Source of the DNA: an uncultured Acidimicrobiales bacterium
Lineage (GTDB): Bacteria; Actinomycetota; Acidimicrobiia; Acidimicrobiales; SHLQ01
Assembly: GCA_938084885.1 (NCBI GenBank)
Contig: CALKGG010000109.1
Location: forward strand, 1-64,000
Direction: 5' to 3'
Length of the DNA: 64,000 bases
Positions 24,998 through 33,763 of the stretch are shown here, piece after piece. The notes beneath the pieces are model-generated. The model worked only from the letters and a program-made list of their open reading frames with translations. It was not told the origin of the DNA and did no database searches. Numbering within the stretch: the stretch's first letter is position 1; every line of letters starts with the position of its first letter. The translations under genes were made by a program, and so were the position numbers.

Positions 24998-25366
24998 TCA
25001 GCGACCGTGAAGCTTGTCGATCTGACGGCGGTCGCGCTTGGTTGGTCGTCCGGCTCCCTGCTCGCGAACCCCAGCGGGTCCGACCTTGGGCGTTCGGGGC
25101 TCGGGAGGTGGACTGTGGTCGATGTATGCAGCCGACGCAAGTTCGGCACCTACCCGCTTGCTCACCAGCTCGACGACCTCGACAATTCGCACCCGGCCAC
25201 GGGTACGCGCGGTGATCCGCTGGCCCGGTGAAACCGGTTTGCTGGCCTTGACCACCACCCCATCGATACGGACATTTCCTGACGAGCACGCGCTGTTCGC
25301 AGCCGACCGAGTCTTGTAGACGCGGACCGACCACAACCAGACATCGACGCGGACTCCCGAAGGCAT
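24998..25366 (-). CDS. S4-domain RNA-binding protein (Hsp15-like)
   Basis: A 122-aa protein with an S4 RNA-binding domain at residues about 5-65 (VDVWLWSVRVYKTRSAA...GNVRIDG, then KPVSPGQRITARTRGRVRIVEVV). The tail is basic (PTKRDRRQIDKL). This is the layout of Hsp15/RqcH-partner type proteins, which bind 50S subunits carrying stalled nascent chains. It is divergent from the RG-rich protein gene, 61 bp away. Confidence 0.85.
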   Translation of the reverse strand: MPSGVRVDVWLWSVRVYKTRSAANSACSSGNVRIDGVVVKASKPVSPGQRITARTRGRVRIVEVVELVSKRVGAELASAAYIDHSPPPEPRTPKVGPAGVREQGAGRPTKRDRRQIDKLHGR

Positions 25367-25427
25367 TCACCTACTATGTCGCACCGAATTACCGGCGCCA
25401 CGTTTTGACCAGCTACATTTAGCCGCT

Positions 25428-26897
25428 ATGTCGAGACGTCTCGAAGTCGAGCTAACCAGCAAACGTGATGATGGGTCCTATACCTGGCGACAGGCCGGAG
25501 CCAAACAACCCAAGGGTGTCCTCGATGGGTCGCTCCTTTATGAGGGCGCCAGTGTTGGCGACGTGATCCGTGTTGACGCGGACTTCGCCGTCGACGGCGT
25601 GTTCATCACCAACGTCCTACCGCCGAAGAGCAAGCGGGTAGAGAAACAAACACTGGAGATCCTCGGGTCTGGTAAGGACTCCGGCGGTGTGACAACACAG
25701 TTGGTTGGCAAACGTGGTCGTGGCGATCGCGATGGCCGTGATGGCCGCGGACGTGGTCGAGGCGATCGTGATGGCCGCGGACGTGGTCGAGGCGATCGCG
25801 ATGGCCGCAAACGCGGTGAGGGGAACAAGGACGGGCGTCCTCGTGGCGAAGGCCGCGGCGACCGAGGCGGGCGCAGCGATGGCCGTGGAGATCGAAGTGG
25901 ACGAGGTCGCAATCCTCGCAGCGAAGGCCGCGGCGACCGAGGCGGGCGCAGCGACGGCCGTCCAGCACGCGACAAAGGCCCGGCACGGCCAAAGCCAAAG
26001 CGGCTCCGGCCCCGTCGCATTCATCGCGATGCAGTCCTCAAGAGCCTTCCCGACATGCAGCGGCCCCTCGCTCGCGTCGTTCTGCGTGACGGAGTACCCG
26101 GTCTTCGCAGCCTTATCGAGGCACAGAACAAGGTTGCTGCGTCGAATGGTCAGCCGGAAATTCCGCCGAAAATTCTTGAAGCTGTCGGAGAGAACCTTCT
26201 CCCTCGCTTGCGTAGTGCAGAGTGGCGTGACAACGCTGAAGCAGCACTTTCGGGAATTGCCGACGTTGACTTGCGCGACATTCGCAAGGTCGTCGTCGCA
26301 GCCGACAACGGTGCAAAGGACGACGAGAGTCGTGCGCTTGCACAGCAACTCAAAGACGGCCTCACCGCACGCGTCGAGGCAGAGCACGGCAAGTGGCTCA
26401 GCGAACTCGACACCTTGCTCAAGGACGGCCGGACGGTTCGAGCGTTGCGCCAATCCTCGCGACCACCAAAGGCCGGTGCGCCAATGCCCGCCGACATTGC
26501 CAGCCGTCTCGCCGACGCTGCAGGCAAGGCAATGGACCCCGACACGATGCCAGAGCGCTGGGCCACCGTGCTCGACGCTGTCGCATATTCTCCCGTTCGC
26601 CAACAGGTGACTCCGGTCGGTCTGCCAAAGAAGGTGTCGCCGCAGCTCGAGACCACCGTGAAGAAGCTCGCCAAACGCGTGCCACACATTGCTGCGCTTT
26701 TCGCTCCCGCTGCCCCGGCCAAGCCCGTACCGGCAAAACCTCAGGTTCCGCCGCCGCCTGCAGCTCCCGAAACAGCAACAGCGCCCGAAGCGCCCTCGGA
26801 GGTCTCTGCCGATGAGGTTAACACTGCCCCGCCCCCTTCGAACACAGCGCCTGAGGCAACGTCAGGCGTAGCTGAAGCGCCAGCCGAACAGGAGTAG
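25428..26897 (+). CDS. RG/RGD-rich three-part protein, unknown function
   Basis: A 489-aa protein with three parts. Residues 1-92 form a beta-rich domain (RLEVELTSKRDDGSYTW..., GDVIRVDADFAVDGVFITNV). Residues about 95-200 are low complexity, made of RGD, RGRG, DGR and GRSDGR units with strong positive charge, and resemble RGG RNA-binding regions. Residues about 200-425 are helical and globular (ending with VKKLAKRVPHIAALF). A Pro/Ala/Glu-rich acidic tail closes the protein. Such a design suggests RNA binding or condensate formation, but this is inference. It is a single gene next to the S4-domain protein gene. Confidence 0.7.
   Translation: MSRRLEVELTSKRDDGSYTWRQAGAKQPKGVLDGSLLYEGASVGDVIRVDADFAVDGVFITNVLPPKSKRVEKQTLEILGSGKDSGGVTTQLVGKRGRGDRDGRDGRGRGRGDRDGRGRGRGDRDGRKRGEGNKDGRPRGEGRGDRGGRSDGRGDRSGRGRNPRSEGRGDRGGRSDGRPARDKGPARPKPKRLRPRRIHRDAVLKSLPDMQRPLARVVLRDGVPGLRSLIEAQNKVAASNGQPEIPPKILEAVGENLLPRLRSAEWRDNAEAALSGIADVDLRDIRKVVVAADNGAKDDESRALAQQLKDGLTARVEAEHGKWLSELDTLLKDGRTVRALRQSSRPPKAGAPMPADIASRLADAAGKAMDPDTMPERWATVLDAVAYSPVRQQVTPVGLPKKVSPQLETTVKKLAKRVPHIAALFAPAAPAKPVPAKPQVPPPPAAPETATAPEAPSEVSADEVNTAPPPSNTAPEATSGVAEAPAEQE
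25741..25960 (+). repeat. tandem repeats coding for the RG-rich region
   Basis: A 30-bp unit beginning ATGGCCGCGGACGTGGTCGA is present at 25741-25770 and 25771-25800, with a degraded third copy after it. Further on, a unit of nearly 40 bp beginning GCGAAGGCCGCGGCGACCGA occurs at 25846 and again at 25921 (75-bp period). Both encode the RGD/GRSDGR repeats and probably arose by in-frame duplication. Confidence 0.75.
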
Positions 26898-26913
26898 GCG
26901 AACCACTCGCTGC

Positions 26914-26944
26914 CTCCCACAGTGCCGCTACGGCGCTGTGGGAG
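26914..26944. terminator. bidirectional terminator hairpin
   Basis: A 14-bp stem (CTCCCACAGTGCCG, 26914-26927, with its complement ending at 26944; one T-G wobble, 3-nt loop) lies exactly between the stops of two convergent genes. It can serve both directions; there is no strong T tract. Confidence 0.6.
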
Positions 26945-27427
26945 CTACGAGAGGGCCTTGTGGACTTCGATCGTGCGGGCGACCAACCCGAAGCTTTCAA
27001 AGAAGTTCTTGGTAATCCGATCCCCGGGCAACGCACGTGCGTCGATTCCGATGCAGCCATTAGCCTCTGCCAAGGACGATGCAGATCGCATAAGTCGTGC
27101 GCCGACACCGACGCCGCGTGCGTTTGGATGGACCCACAAGTCGGTCACTGCGGCGATCACCTCGTTCGAACGAAGCGTTTGGAGCGTCAGCGAGAGGTAG
27201 CCGGCGGACACCGAGTCAACCTCACCAATACGCACCGTGGTGTCTGGATCATCGAGCGCCTCGGCAAAGGACGCTTCTATTGGCTCTGGACGACCACGAA
27301 GCGCAATATCGAGCGCCCCACCGCGTTCGCCCTCGATCGCACGGTGGCCAAGGCGATGGGCTTCTGCGAGAAAGGTCAGGTCGGCTGCGGTTGCCTCACG
27401 AACGTCGATACGTAGTGGTTTGGGCAC
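26945..27427 (-). CDS. GNAT-family N-acetyltransferase
   Basis: A 160-aa single-domain acetyltransferase. The acetyl-CoA site is visible as DLWVHPNARGVGVGARLMRSA (residues about 96-115, with the R/Q-x-x-G-x-G/A type loop), and the C-terminus has the usual beta-bulge region ending in FFESFGLVARTIEVHKAL. The target is unknown. Its start lies 3 bp after the stop of the upstream 165-aa gene, so both are probably one transcript. Confidence 0.8.
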   Translation of the reverse strand: MPKPLRIDVREATAADLTFLAEAHRLGHRAIEGERGGALDIALRGRPEPIEASFAEALDDPDTTVRIGEVDSVSAGYLSLTLQTLRSNEVIAAVTDLWVHPNARGVGVGARLMRSASSLAEANGCIGIDARALPGDRITKNFFESFGLVARTIEVHKALS

Positions 27428-27430
27428 TGG

Positions 27431-27928
27431 TTAGGCCGCAGTCCGAAGTTGCGCGATCTTGCGAAGAATCGTGACTCGGTTTCGATTCTCGAGCTCGTAG
27501 GCCTCGATTGCCTCCAGCTCATCGGGCGTCAACTGCACGAGAAGTTTCACGATCTGGGCTGCCGCCTGACTGTCGTACTCGTCGATTGGCAGATGCTCGT
27601 CTGCGGGGTCGATCCGAGCGGCACCCTCGACGACGGCGTCGCCGAGCGCAGCTTCGTCATCACTATCGGGGGTCAGGTCGATTCCAAAGAAGTCGACGAA
27701 GACCTTGCCGAGATCATTGATGACTTTCTCACTTGCCGACTCGATCGTCGACGAACCCTTTTTCGCTGCCGTCTTTGCAAGGAACCGGCCAATCGTGACC
27801 TGGCTCTTGCCTCGCTCGACATACTTTGGCAGGTTGTCTACTGCCTCGAGCGCAAGTCCCACAGGCGCATACAGCAAAAACTCCAAGAGCTGCTCAGCTG
27901 GATCGGTGTCGTTCTTCTTCGATGCCAT
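27431..27928 (-). CDS. hypothetical protein, helical
   Basis: A 165-aa, mainly helical protein. The N-terminal half has a hydrophobic stretch (LLEFLLYAPVGLALEAVDNLP) and a basic patch with RFLAKTAAKKG; the middle is acidic (LTPDSDDEAALGDAV); the C-terminus (LVQLTPDELEAIEAYE, then NRNRVTILRKI) is an amphipathic helix pair of a kind often seen in actinobacterial membrane- or lipid-associated proteins. It lacks a clear membrane helix. It is probably transcribed with the GNAT gene. Confidence 0.6.
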   Translation of the reverse strand: MASKKNDTDPAEQLLEFLLYAPVGLALEAVDNLPKYVERGKSQVTIGRFLAKTAAKKGSSTIESASEKVINDLGKVFVDFFGIDLTPDSDDEAALGDAVVEGAARIDPADEHLPIDEYDSQAAAQIVKLLVQLTPDELEAIEAYELENRNRVTILRKIAQLRTAA

Positions 27929-27988
27929 ACACCGAAGGGTAGCTGACCTCCGGCCGCAAACCCGGCCAAAACCGTGGGTTCGAGGCTC

Positions 27989-28516
27989 CTACGAGCAGTC
28001 GATGCAGTGCACGCCCGAATCGGGGAACTGAATGAGCGGCTTGATCAGCCAACAAGACTCACACGTCTGTTCGTCTTCGGCCTTCGCTGCAACATCATCG
28101 GGATTCTTTGGAGGGGCCTTCTTTACCGGCGCGCCATCCTCGTCTTCATCTTCGTCGTCGTCTTCATCGTCGCCGGAATCGAGACGATCCTTCAGAATGG
28201 CGTCGAGGTCGGCTTCGACCTCGTCGTCGTCATCCTCTTCATCTTCCTCGGCAGGTTTGCGGGCGGGTTCGACGCCGTCCTCGTCTTCGTCCTCGTCGTC
28301 ATCTGCGGGAAGATCGTCGTCATCGTCGACCAGCCCAAGGGCGGCAGCGTCGATGTCCTCGTCCTCAAGGTCGTCTTCGTCGATGTCGTCATCAGCAAGA
28401 TCAGCAACGTCGACAGCGTCGACGTCGGGATCGATCTCGTCGGTCTCCTCTTCGGGGTCCTCGCCGATGATCTCGTCCATTTGTTCTTCCGACTGGTCTA
28501 GCTCTTGCTCAGCCAT
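27989..28516 (-). CDS. very acidic protein with C-terminal zinc ribbon (DUF4193-like)
   Basis: A 175-aa protein starting at ATG 28516, with GAGGAA just upstream. Residues 1 to about 140 are extremely rich in Asp and Glu. The last 30 residues hold a CxxC-15-CxxC zinc ribbon (TCESCWLIKPL ... HCIDCS), the same kind of C-terminal end as in the actinobacterial DUF4193 family. The acidic part is much longer than in typical members (about 100 aa). The function of the family is unknown; binding to basic proteins or RNA polymerase-type partners is speculative. Confidence 0.7.
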   Translation of the reverse strand: MAEQELDQSEEQMDEIIGEDPEEETDEIDPDVDAVDVADLADDDIDEDDLEDEDIDAAALGLVDDDDDLPADDDEDEDEDGVEPARKPAEEDEEDDDDEVEADLDAILKDRLDSGDDEDDDEDEDEDGAPVKKAPPKNPDDVAAKAEDEQTCESCWLIKPLIQFPDSGVHCIDCS

Positions 28517-28708
28517 CGTTCCTCGCATCAATGAGTACTAGCAGAGGGGAATATAGGCTCAACGAGGCCCATGTGTGCCCATGTCCGCCCAAATTTTTCA
28601 TCATGGCCCTTTTCCCCGTGTGTTTTAGGGCGCGGAACGCGGTGCTCGTGGGACGAGAAACCGGCCGGCTCTTCGGTTCTGCAGGTGGGTGTGTCGAGGC
28701 GTGCACGA

Positions 28709-30310
28709 TCATCTCGGCCGATTCGCTGCCCGGTTTTCGGCCTGTAGCCGCTCGAGATCGGCGTCCTCGGAATGATCGACAAATTTCATCATCTCCGCAA
28801 CCGCCCGGTGTCCGGCACGATCAGCGATCAGCCGATGCATGTCTTGTGCAACCGACCGGTAGGTGGGATGACCTTGTGGAGCGGAGCGAAGCTCGAGAAT
28901 GTGCATGGCTGACCGCGCGTTCATCTGGATCGAGTAGCGCATGCGATAGGCAAGGGCGACGGCGTAGGGAGCCTGAGACGGGAACTCGCCCTCGAGCGCA
29001 TCGTGGAGGCCAGCAGAACGGTGCATCACATCGACGAACTGATTCGTCTTTCGAACCATGTCGATGACGTCGGGCATCACATACCCGTGACGGGTGGATA
29101 GCCGTTGCCACTCGATCGTGCACATCCGATGCCGTTGCAGGTCTCGGAACGCTCCGTAGTCGCCGAGGATGTCGAAACGGTAGTCGACGCGCTCAAGCGC
29201 TCGACCCGGCCGGTGACGTCGGTTGGTCCGGTCCCCCACATAGGCCTTCATCACTGAAAGCCGCTCATCGACGGTCATCTTGTGGACCTGTTCGACGATC
29301 TCGCGTTCGCTCAGCGACGACGCGGGATACAACATTGCTGTGACGAGTTTGACCTCGGCATCGGGGTCAAAGTCGACCAGGTCAACCGACGATTCGGTCT
29401 CTGGTTCTGACGTTGCATCCAACAGCCGGGCACTCAGATCGTCGATGGCCAACGCATTCGACGCCATATAGGTCGAAGTGATCTGGCCTCGGTCAGCCAA
29501 GTCCACACGTTTGAGAAACGACGGGATGACCTTCCGTAGCTCGGTCAACATCAGGTCGCTATAGACGCGAGCCTCGGGAAGTGGGCTCGCGCGCATTCGC
29601 AACAAGAGCGCCTCGTAGGCCTGGCCCGAGCCGTAGATCCCAACATTGGAGAACGCCGCCGCCGGGAGGAGTCCTCGAATCGAATCGAGCGCCTTCGCCC
29701 GAATAGCCATGCGATAGGCCATGTCGGCGTCGGTGGTCTTCTTTGGCACCGCGTTCTTGAAGAACTGCTCCATAACCGGGATCAGACCGCTGTAGATGTC
29801 GAACATCCGGTCGATTTCGCCGACGTAGCGGGTCCCAAGCGAGGAGTTCAACACATCGGGGTCACGGAAATAGCGGTAGCGCCCACCACTACGCTGGTCG
29901 TAGCGGATGTAACGCGTCGACTGTTCGAGGTAGGACATGATCCTGCCCCACTCCAAGACCTTCGTTAGGACATTTGATGCCTGCTCACAGGCCAGGTGAA
30001 CGCCACCGAGCTGGGCAACACTGTCGTCGCCGTATTGGAAGAAGACGCGATCGTAGAGTTCCTCTGCGCGGCGCATACCGGTGGTGGCGTCGACGGTTTC
30101 GTCGCCACTTACATCGAGCTCGTCGAGGAACTCGTCGAGGAACAGTCGCCGGAGGCTCTTTGCGGTTCGCGAGTAGCGGGCGAACAGTGCGCCTTTGACG
30201 ACTTCGGGCAGATTAACCAACGCAAAAACTGGTTGATCGAGATTCGTGAAATATCGGCGAAGCACATCGGCTTCCTGCGGAGTGAACTCTTCTGCCTCGT
30301 AGGGGGTCAC
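28709..30310 (-). CDS. two-domain ThyX-like protein, divergent
   Basis: A 533-aa protein starting at GTG 30310. It has two ThyX-type (flavin-dependent thymidylate synthase) halves: an N-terminal one with CEQASNVLTKVLEWGR and SYLEQSTRYIRYDQR, and a C-terminal one with GDYGAFRDLQRHRMC and QRLSTRHGYVMP and ending near HILELRSAPQGHPTYR. Normal ThyX is about 220-250 aa with the signature RHRxxSxNExSxRY. Here the C-terminal copy reads RHRMCTIEWQRLSTRH, so the first Ser is Thr and Asn-Glu is changed to Ile-Glu. It may still bind FAD and dUMP or may have a new role. The 97 bp upstream hold the probable promoter. Confidence 0.75.
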   Translation of the reverse strand: MTPYEAEEFTPQEADVLRRYFTNLDQPVFALVNLPEVVKGALFARYSRTAKSLRRLFLDEFLDELDVSGDETVDATTGMRRAEELYDRVFFQYGDDSVAQLGGVHLACEQASNVLTKVLEWGRIMSYLEQSTRYIRYDQRSGGRYRYFRDPDVLNSSLGTRYVGEIDRMFDIYSGLIPVMEQFFKNAVPKKTTDADMAYRMAIRAKALDSIRGLLPAAAFSNVGIYGSGQAYEALLLRMRASPLPEARVYSDLMLTELRKVIPSFLKRVDLADRGQITSTYMASNALAIDDLSARLLDATSEPETESSVDLVDFDPDAEVKLVTAMLYPASSLSEREIVEQVHKMTVDERLSVMKAYVGDRTNRRHRPGRALERVDYRFDILGDYGAFRDLQRHRMCTIEWQRLSTRHGYVMPDVIDMVRKTNQFVDVMHRSAGLHDALEGEFPSQAPYAVALAYRMRYSIQMNARSAMHILELRSAPQGHPTYRSVAQDMHRLIADRAGHRAVAEMMKFVDHSEDADLERLQAENRAANRPR

Positions 30311-30407
30311 GGAGCGCGATGATATGGCCGAAATCGGCCTTTCGTACGGATTGTCGCCAACTTTCGACGCCAAATCGCACAACGCCGGTGGGCGCTGTGC
30401 GCGGTTC

Positions 30408-31118
30408 TCAGATCGCCATCGACGTTGCGTCGCTAACAACGACCACCGAGACGAGCGCCACGTTGCGGTGTTCCCTACCGTCGATCCATACGCGAGCGGT
30501 GGGCGCCGGACGGAATTCGGCCTCGCGGAGACGGCGAACATCGATGTTTGGATGCGGCAAATGCGAACCGGAGACGAGCCGTTTTTTGGCCTTCATCCGG
30601 TCCGACATCGACAACTCGGCGCGAACAATATCGAAGCGCCCATCGTTGGGGTGGCCGCTCGGCGTGACGTTCCAATCGGCCAGGAACGCCGAGTTCATGG
30701 CCGCCTCGGTGACCCCGCTCCAGAACCTGCCACACACCACGAGGCTCGACGCCATCACCAGCCGGGTCTCTCCTTCGCTACCGGGGTTTAACACAACGAT
30801 CCCAAGATCGAGAGGCAAGACTGTTCGCTCGTGGCCCAAAATGTCGTGCCGCGTGCCTCGTGCGCCAACGGTTCTGGCCAAGCCATTTGTGCTCTGTCGA
30901 GGCGTAGCGGGTACGTCATTGTTTGGGACAAGACCAACGAGCTCAGGCCCGCGAAGTACGAGCCCACCTGCACTATTGCCACCTGCACTATTGCCATCTT
31001 GTTCGGTGCCATCTTCGACGGTGAATAGATCGGCGAATGCGCCGTCGGAGCTGACCACGGGGATGGTGTCGTCAACGCGTTGGCGTGTTCCCCAGTCCTC
31101 ACCCTTCTTGATCGTCAT
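30408..31118 (-). CDS. YegS C-terminal-domain-like protein (lipid-kinase-related)
   Basis: A 236-aa protein. The second half (NVTPSGHPNDGRFDIV, MKAKKRLVSGSHLPHPNIDV, VWIDGREHRNV) resembles the beta-sandwich C-terminal domain of diacylglycerol kinase/YegS proteins, while the N-terminal part (MTIKKGEDWGTRQRV, VPNNDVPATPR, RTVGARGT) lacks the kinase ATP motif. Actinobacteria have stand-alone proteins of this form, of unknown function. Its ATG overlaps the stop of the helicase gene (ATGA). A direct repeat in the DNA near 30970 gives the GNSAGGNSAGG stretch. Confidence 0.6.
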   Translation of the reverse strand: MTIKKGEDWGTRQRVDDTIPVVSSDGAFADLFTVEDGTEQDGNSAGGNSAGGLVLRGPELVGLVPNNDVPATPRQSTNGLARTVGARGTRHDILGHERTVLPLDLGIVVLNPGSEGETRLVMASSLVVCGRFWSGVTEAAMNSAFLADWNVTPSGHPNDGRFDIVRAELSMSDRMKAKKRLVSGSHLPHPNIDVRRLREAEFRPAPTARVWIDGREHRNVALVSVVVVSDATSMAI

Positions 31119-33763
31119 CCGCCATTCCCCCGTGCATCACCCTCTGACCCATCTCGTGCATCTGACGCCGCTGTTGGATCAGTGGTCTCACCAAGGGGAA
31201 GGTCGACGGGCGCGTCGACTATTCCGCGTCGGACAAGATCAACTGCGGCATATGCGGTTGACTTGGTGGTTGGGTTCGCAGCGACCGTGGCGATTTGGGA
31301 CAACACATCAATTACCTGCTTCATCGAACGAACAAAGTCGCCACCGGACAACTCCTCGGTCCCCAAGATGTCGCCGAGCCCTCCACCAGCCGCCCAGCCA
31401 TGTGTCGCCGCTACGAGGCCAGCATCGATGTCCCTCGTCTCTGGCAAGCCGTAGGCCGACTCGAGGCGTTGGACTTCGCCAAGCCGGTCGAAGATGCCCG
31501 ACACGGCTGCGGATGCCTGCTCGTTAGGAAACCAGGGAGGTGGGCGGTCGTCGCGACCGCGGGACTCGTACACGAAGACCGACACGATCCCCGCGAGCGT
31601 TGCCGGGTCATGATCGTCCAGATGGCCCGCACGCAAGGATTCGACCAAGACCAGGTCGAGCTCGTGGAACGTGCCCAACAACATCGAACCACGTTTGGTC
31701 AGCTCCCATTGGTCGATGTAGCCAAGTTCGGTGAGCAAACCTATGACCGAACGAAACCGGTCGTTCAGCCTCCCTCGACGCTCGGCAATCTTGGCATCGA
31801 CTCGACGCAGCTCTCGGCGGGCATCGGCTTGTCGCGATCCCTTCCACGGACTCTCGGCTGCTGTCTCGGAGGTGCCCGACTCGCCATATTTCTGTTTCTT
31901 CTTGGACTTTGCTCGACGCCGAACCCCTCGAAGGCCGCCCACCAAGTCGTGTTGGTGGGACCGGCTGTTCGGGTTGAACGGTTCGGGAGGGCGAATGCGG
32001 GTGACGGTGACAGGAGGCTCGCTGAGCGAATCGATATCGACAATGTGTACCTCGCCGTCGCGGTCGATGACCTTGAGCTGCACCTCTTTGCGCCGCCACG
32101 CACTCGAAAGCACCACGACGGTCCCGCCAACGTCGATCACGTCCCCGGGCTGCAGCTTTGACACCACAGCGACAATCTCATTGTGTCGCCGAGTGAGCTC
32201 GGCTTCGGACAATGGCTCGTCACGCTCGGCACGTGTCGCTGCCTGTTCGCCCTGGGACTGGTGGGTTTGCTTCGCTGGTACTCCCAGCTCGCTTGCGAGC
32301 CGTTCGCGACGCCGCAAAAGCTCATCGACGGCCCGATTCGCCTGGAACTGCCCAAACGACTTTGCAAGCAGCTCCTCTGCGACCGAGCGCGTGTACCGAC
32401 TCACCAAATGACACGTCATGTTGTAGGTCGGACGAAACGCAGATCGCAGCTCGAAACTGTCGGACTTCGCGAGGTGTACCACGTCATCAAAGCTCGTGAA
32501 CGGCGTCCACAACACCAAGGCCATACCGTCATCGTCGATACCGCGCCGACCCGCTCGCCCCGTGAGTTGGGTGTAATCGCCAGGCGTGAGCGTCTCGTGG
32601 TGCTCGCCAGTGAACTTTGAGAGCTTCTCGATCACGACCGTGCGGGCTGGCATGTTGATACCGAGAGCCAACGTTTCGGTCGCAAAAACCGCCTTGAGAT
32701 ACCCGTCGGCGAACAGCTCCTCGACGATCTCTTTGAACAATGGCACAATGCCGGCGTGATGAGCGGCAATCCCGGCCCGTAGGCCAGCAAGCCATGCCGA
32801 GTAGCCAAGCGCCCGCCGGTCGTCATCTGAGAGGTGCTCTGTCCGTTGCTCGACATAGTTCGTGATGTAGTCGCCAGTGACCGCGTCGGTAAGCGACACT
32901 CCAGCTGACCGCAGTTGGCTTACCGCATCCTCACAACCCACCCGGCTAAAGATGAACGTGATCGCTGGGAGCAGACCGCGCTTGTCGAGCTCTTCGATGA
33001 CTTCATGGCGACGCGGAGTACGCCATGGGCGTTTCTGCGGTGGCCCGTGGCTGCGACCCTTGCCGCGTCGACGATCGCCTTGGGCTACCGGGTCAAACCG
33101 TCGACCCTGTGGGTTCGCACGACGCTTTGAAAGCGTGTCGATGAGGTGCGTCTTGCGGTTGCCCTTCTCGGCAACAAAATACGAGTTGGTCAACCGGACG
33201 GGTCTGGTCTTTTCGGTGACGGCCACGCAGGGGCCGTGCACACTCGCAATCCACGCCGCCAGTTCGTCTGCGTTCGACACGGTGGCCGACAACGCAATTA
33301 TCTGAATGTGGCTCGGAAGGTGGATGATGACCTCCTCCCAGACCGGGCCGCGGAAGTTGTTCTGCAGGTAATGGACCTCGTCCATGATCACGACGTCGGT
33401 CGTCGCCAGACGTTCCGGCTCGGCGTAAAGCATGTTGCGTAGCACCTCGGTGGTCATCACAACCGCCGTTGCATCGCCGTTGATCGAGTTGTCACCGGTG
33501 AGCAAACCAACCTGGTCGTCGCCGAGCCACGAACGAAGGTCACGGAACTTCTGGTTCGACAATGCTTTGATCGGGGTGGTGAAGAGGCCACGCCTCCCCC
33601 GTGCTGCGGCGAGTGCGATTCCGTATTCGCCTACGAACGTCTTTCCGCTACCGGTCGGGGCAGCGACCACGACCGATGAGTTGGCCTCAAGATGTTCGAT
33701 CGCTTCGGTTTGGAACCGGTCGAGGTCAAAGGTTCGAGGGGGCCCGATGAGACCGTTCGTCAT
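31115..33763 (-). CDS. helY: DExH-box RNA helicase, Ski2/HelY type
   Basis: An 882-aa superfamily 2 helicase. Walker A is APTGSGKT (about residues 34-41), motif II is DEVH in VVIMDEVHYLQ, motif III is ALSATVSN, and motif VI is QLTGRAGRRG. A basic, disordered insert (about 235-265, RRRGKGRSHG) splits the two RecA domains, and a C-terminal DSHCT-like region (after about 680) completes the protein, as in Mtr4/Ski2 and mycobacterial HelY. It unwinds RNA for decay or processing. Its ATG overlaps the tatC stop (ATGA). The tat-helY order is conserved in actinobacteria. Confidence 0.9.
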   Translation of the reverse strand: MTNGLIGPPRTFDLDRFQTEAIEHLEANSSVVVAAPTGSGKTFVGEYGIALAAARGRRGLFTTPIKALSNQKFRDLRSWLGDDQVGLLTGDNSINGDATAVVMTTEVLRNMLYAEPERLATTDVVIMDEVHYLQNNFRGPVWEEVIIHLPSHIQIIALSATVSNADELAAWIASVHGPCVAVTEKTRPVRLTNSYFVAEKGNRKTHLIDTLSKRRANPQGRRFDPVAQGDRRRGKGRSHGPPQKRPWRTPRRHEVIEELDKRGLLPAITFIFSRVGCEDAVSQLRSAGVSLTDAVTGDYITNYVEQRTEHLSDDDRRALGYSAWLAGLRAGIAAHHAGIVPLFKEIVEELFADGYLKAVFATETLALGINMPARTVVIEKLSKFTGEHHETLTPGDYTQLTGRAGRRGIDDDGMALVLWTPFTSFDDVVHLAKSDSFELRSAFRPTYNMTCHLVSRYTRSVAEELLAKSFGQFQANRAVDELLRRRERLASELGVPAKQTHQSQGEQAATRAERDEPLSEAELTRRHNEIVAVVSKLQPGDVIDVGGTVVVLSSAWRRKEVQLKVIDRDGEVHIVDIDSLSEPPVTVTRIRPPEPFNPNSRSHQHDLVGGLRGVRRRAKSKKKQKYGESGTSETAAESPWKGSRQADARRELRRVDAKIAERRGRLNDRFRSVIGLLTELGYIDQWELTKRGSMLLGTFHELDLVLVESLRAGHLDDHDPATLAGIVSVFVYESRGRDDRPPPWFPNEQASAAVSGIFDRLGEVQRLESAYGLPETRDIDAGLVAATHGWAAGGGLGDILGTEELSGGDFVRSMKQVIDVLSQIATVAANPTTKSTAYAAVDLVRRGIVDAPVDLPLGETTDPTAASDARDGSEGDARGNGG

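Noticed and set aside
25741-25960. Possible CRISPR-like or other non-coding repeat array
   Set aside because: Units are in frame, lack variable spacers of equal length, and encode RGD/GRSDGR repeats of a protein.
25617-26687. 356-aa open frame opposite the RG-rich gene
   Set aside because: Repetitive DNA keeps several frames open. The plus-strand frame has a sound start, folded flanks and a terminator right after it.
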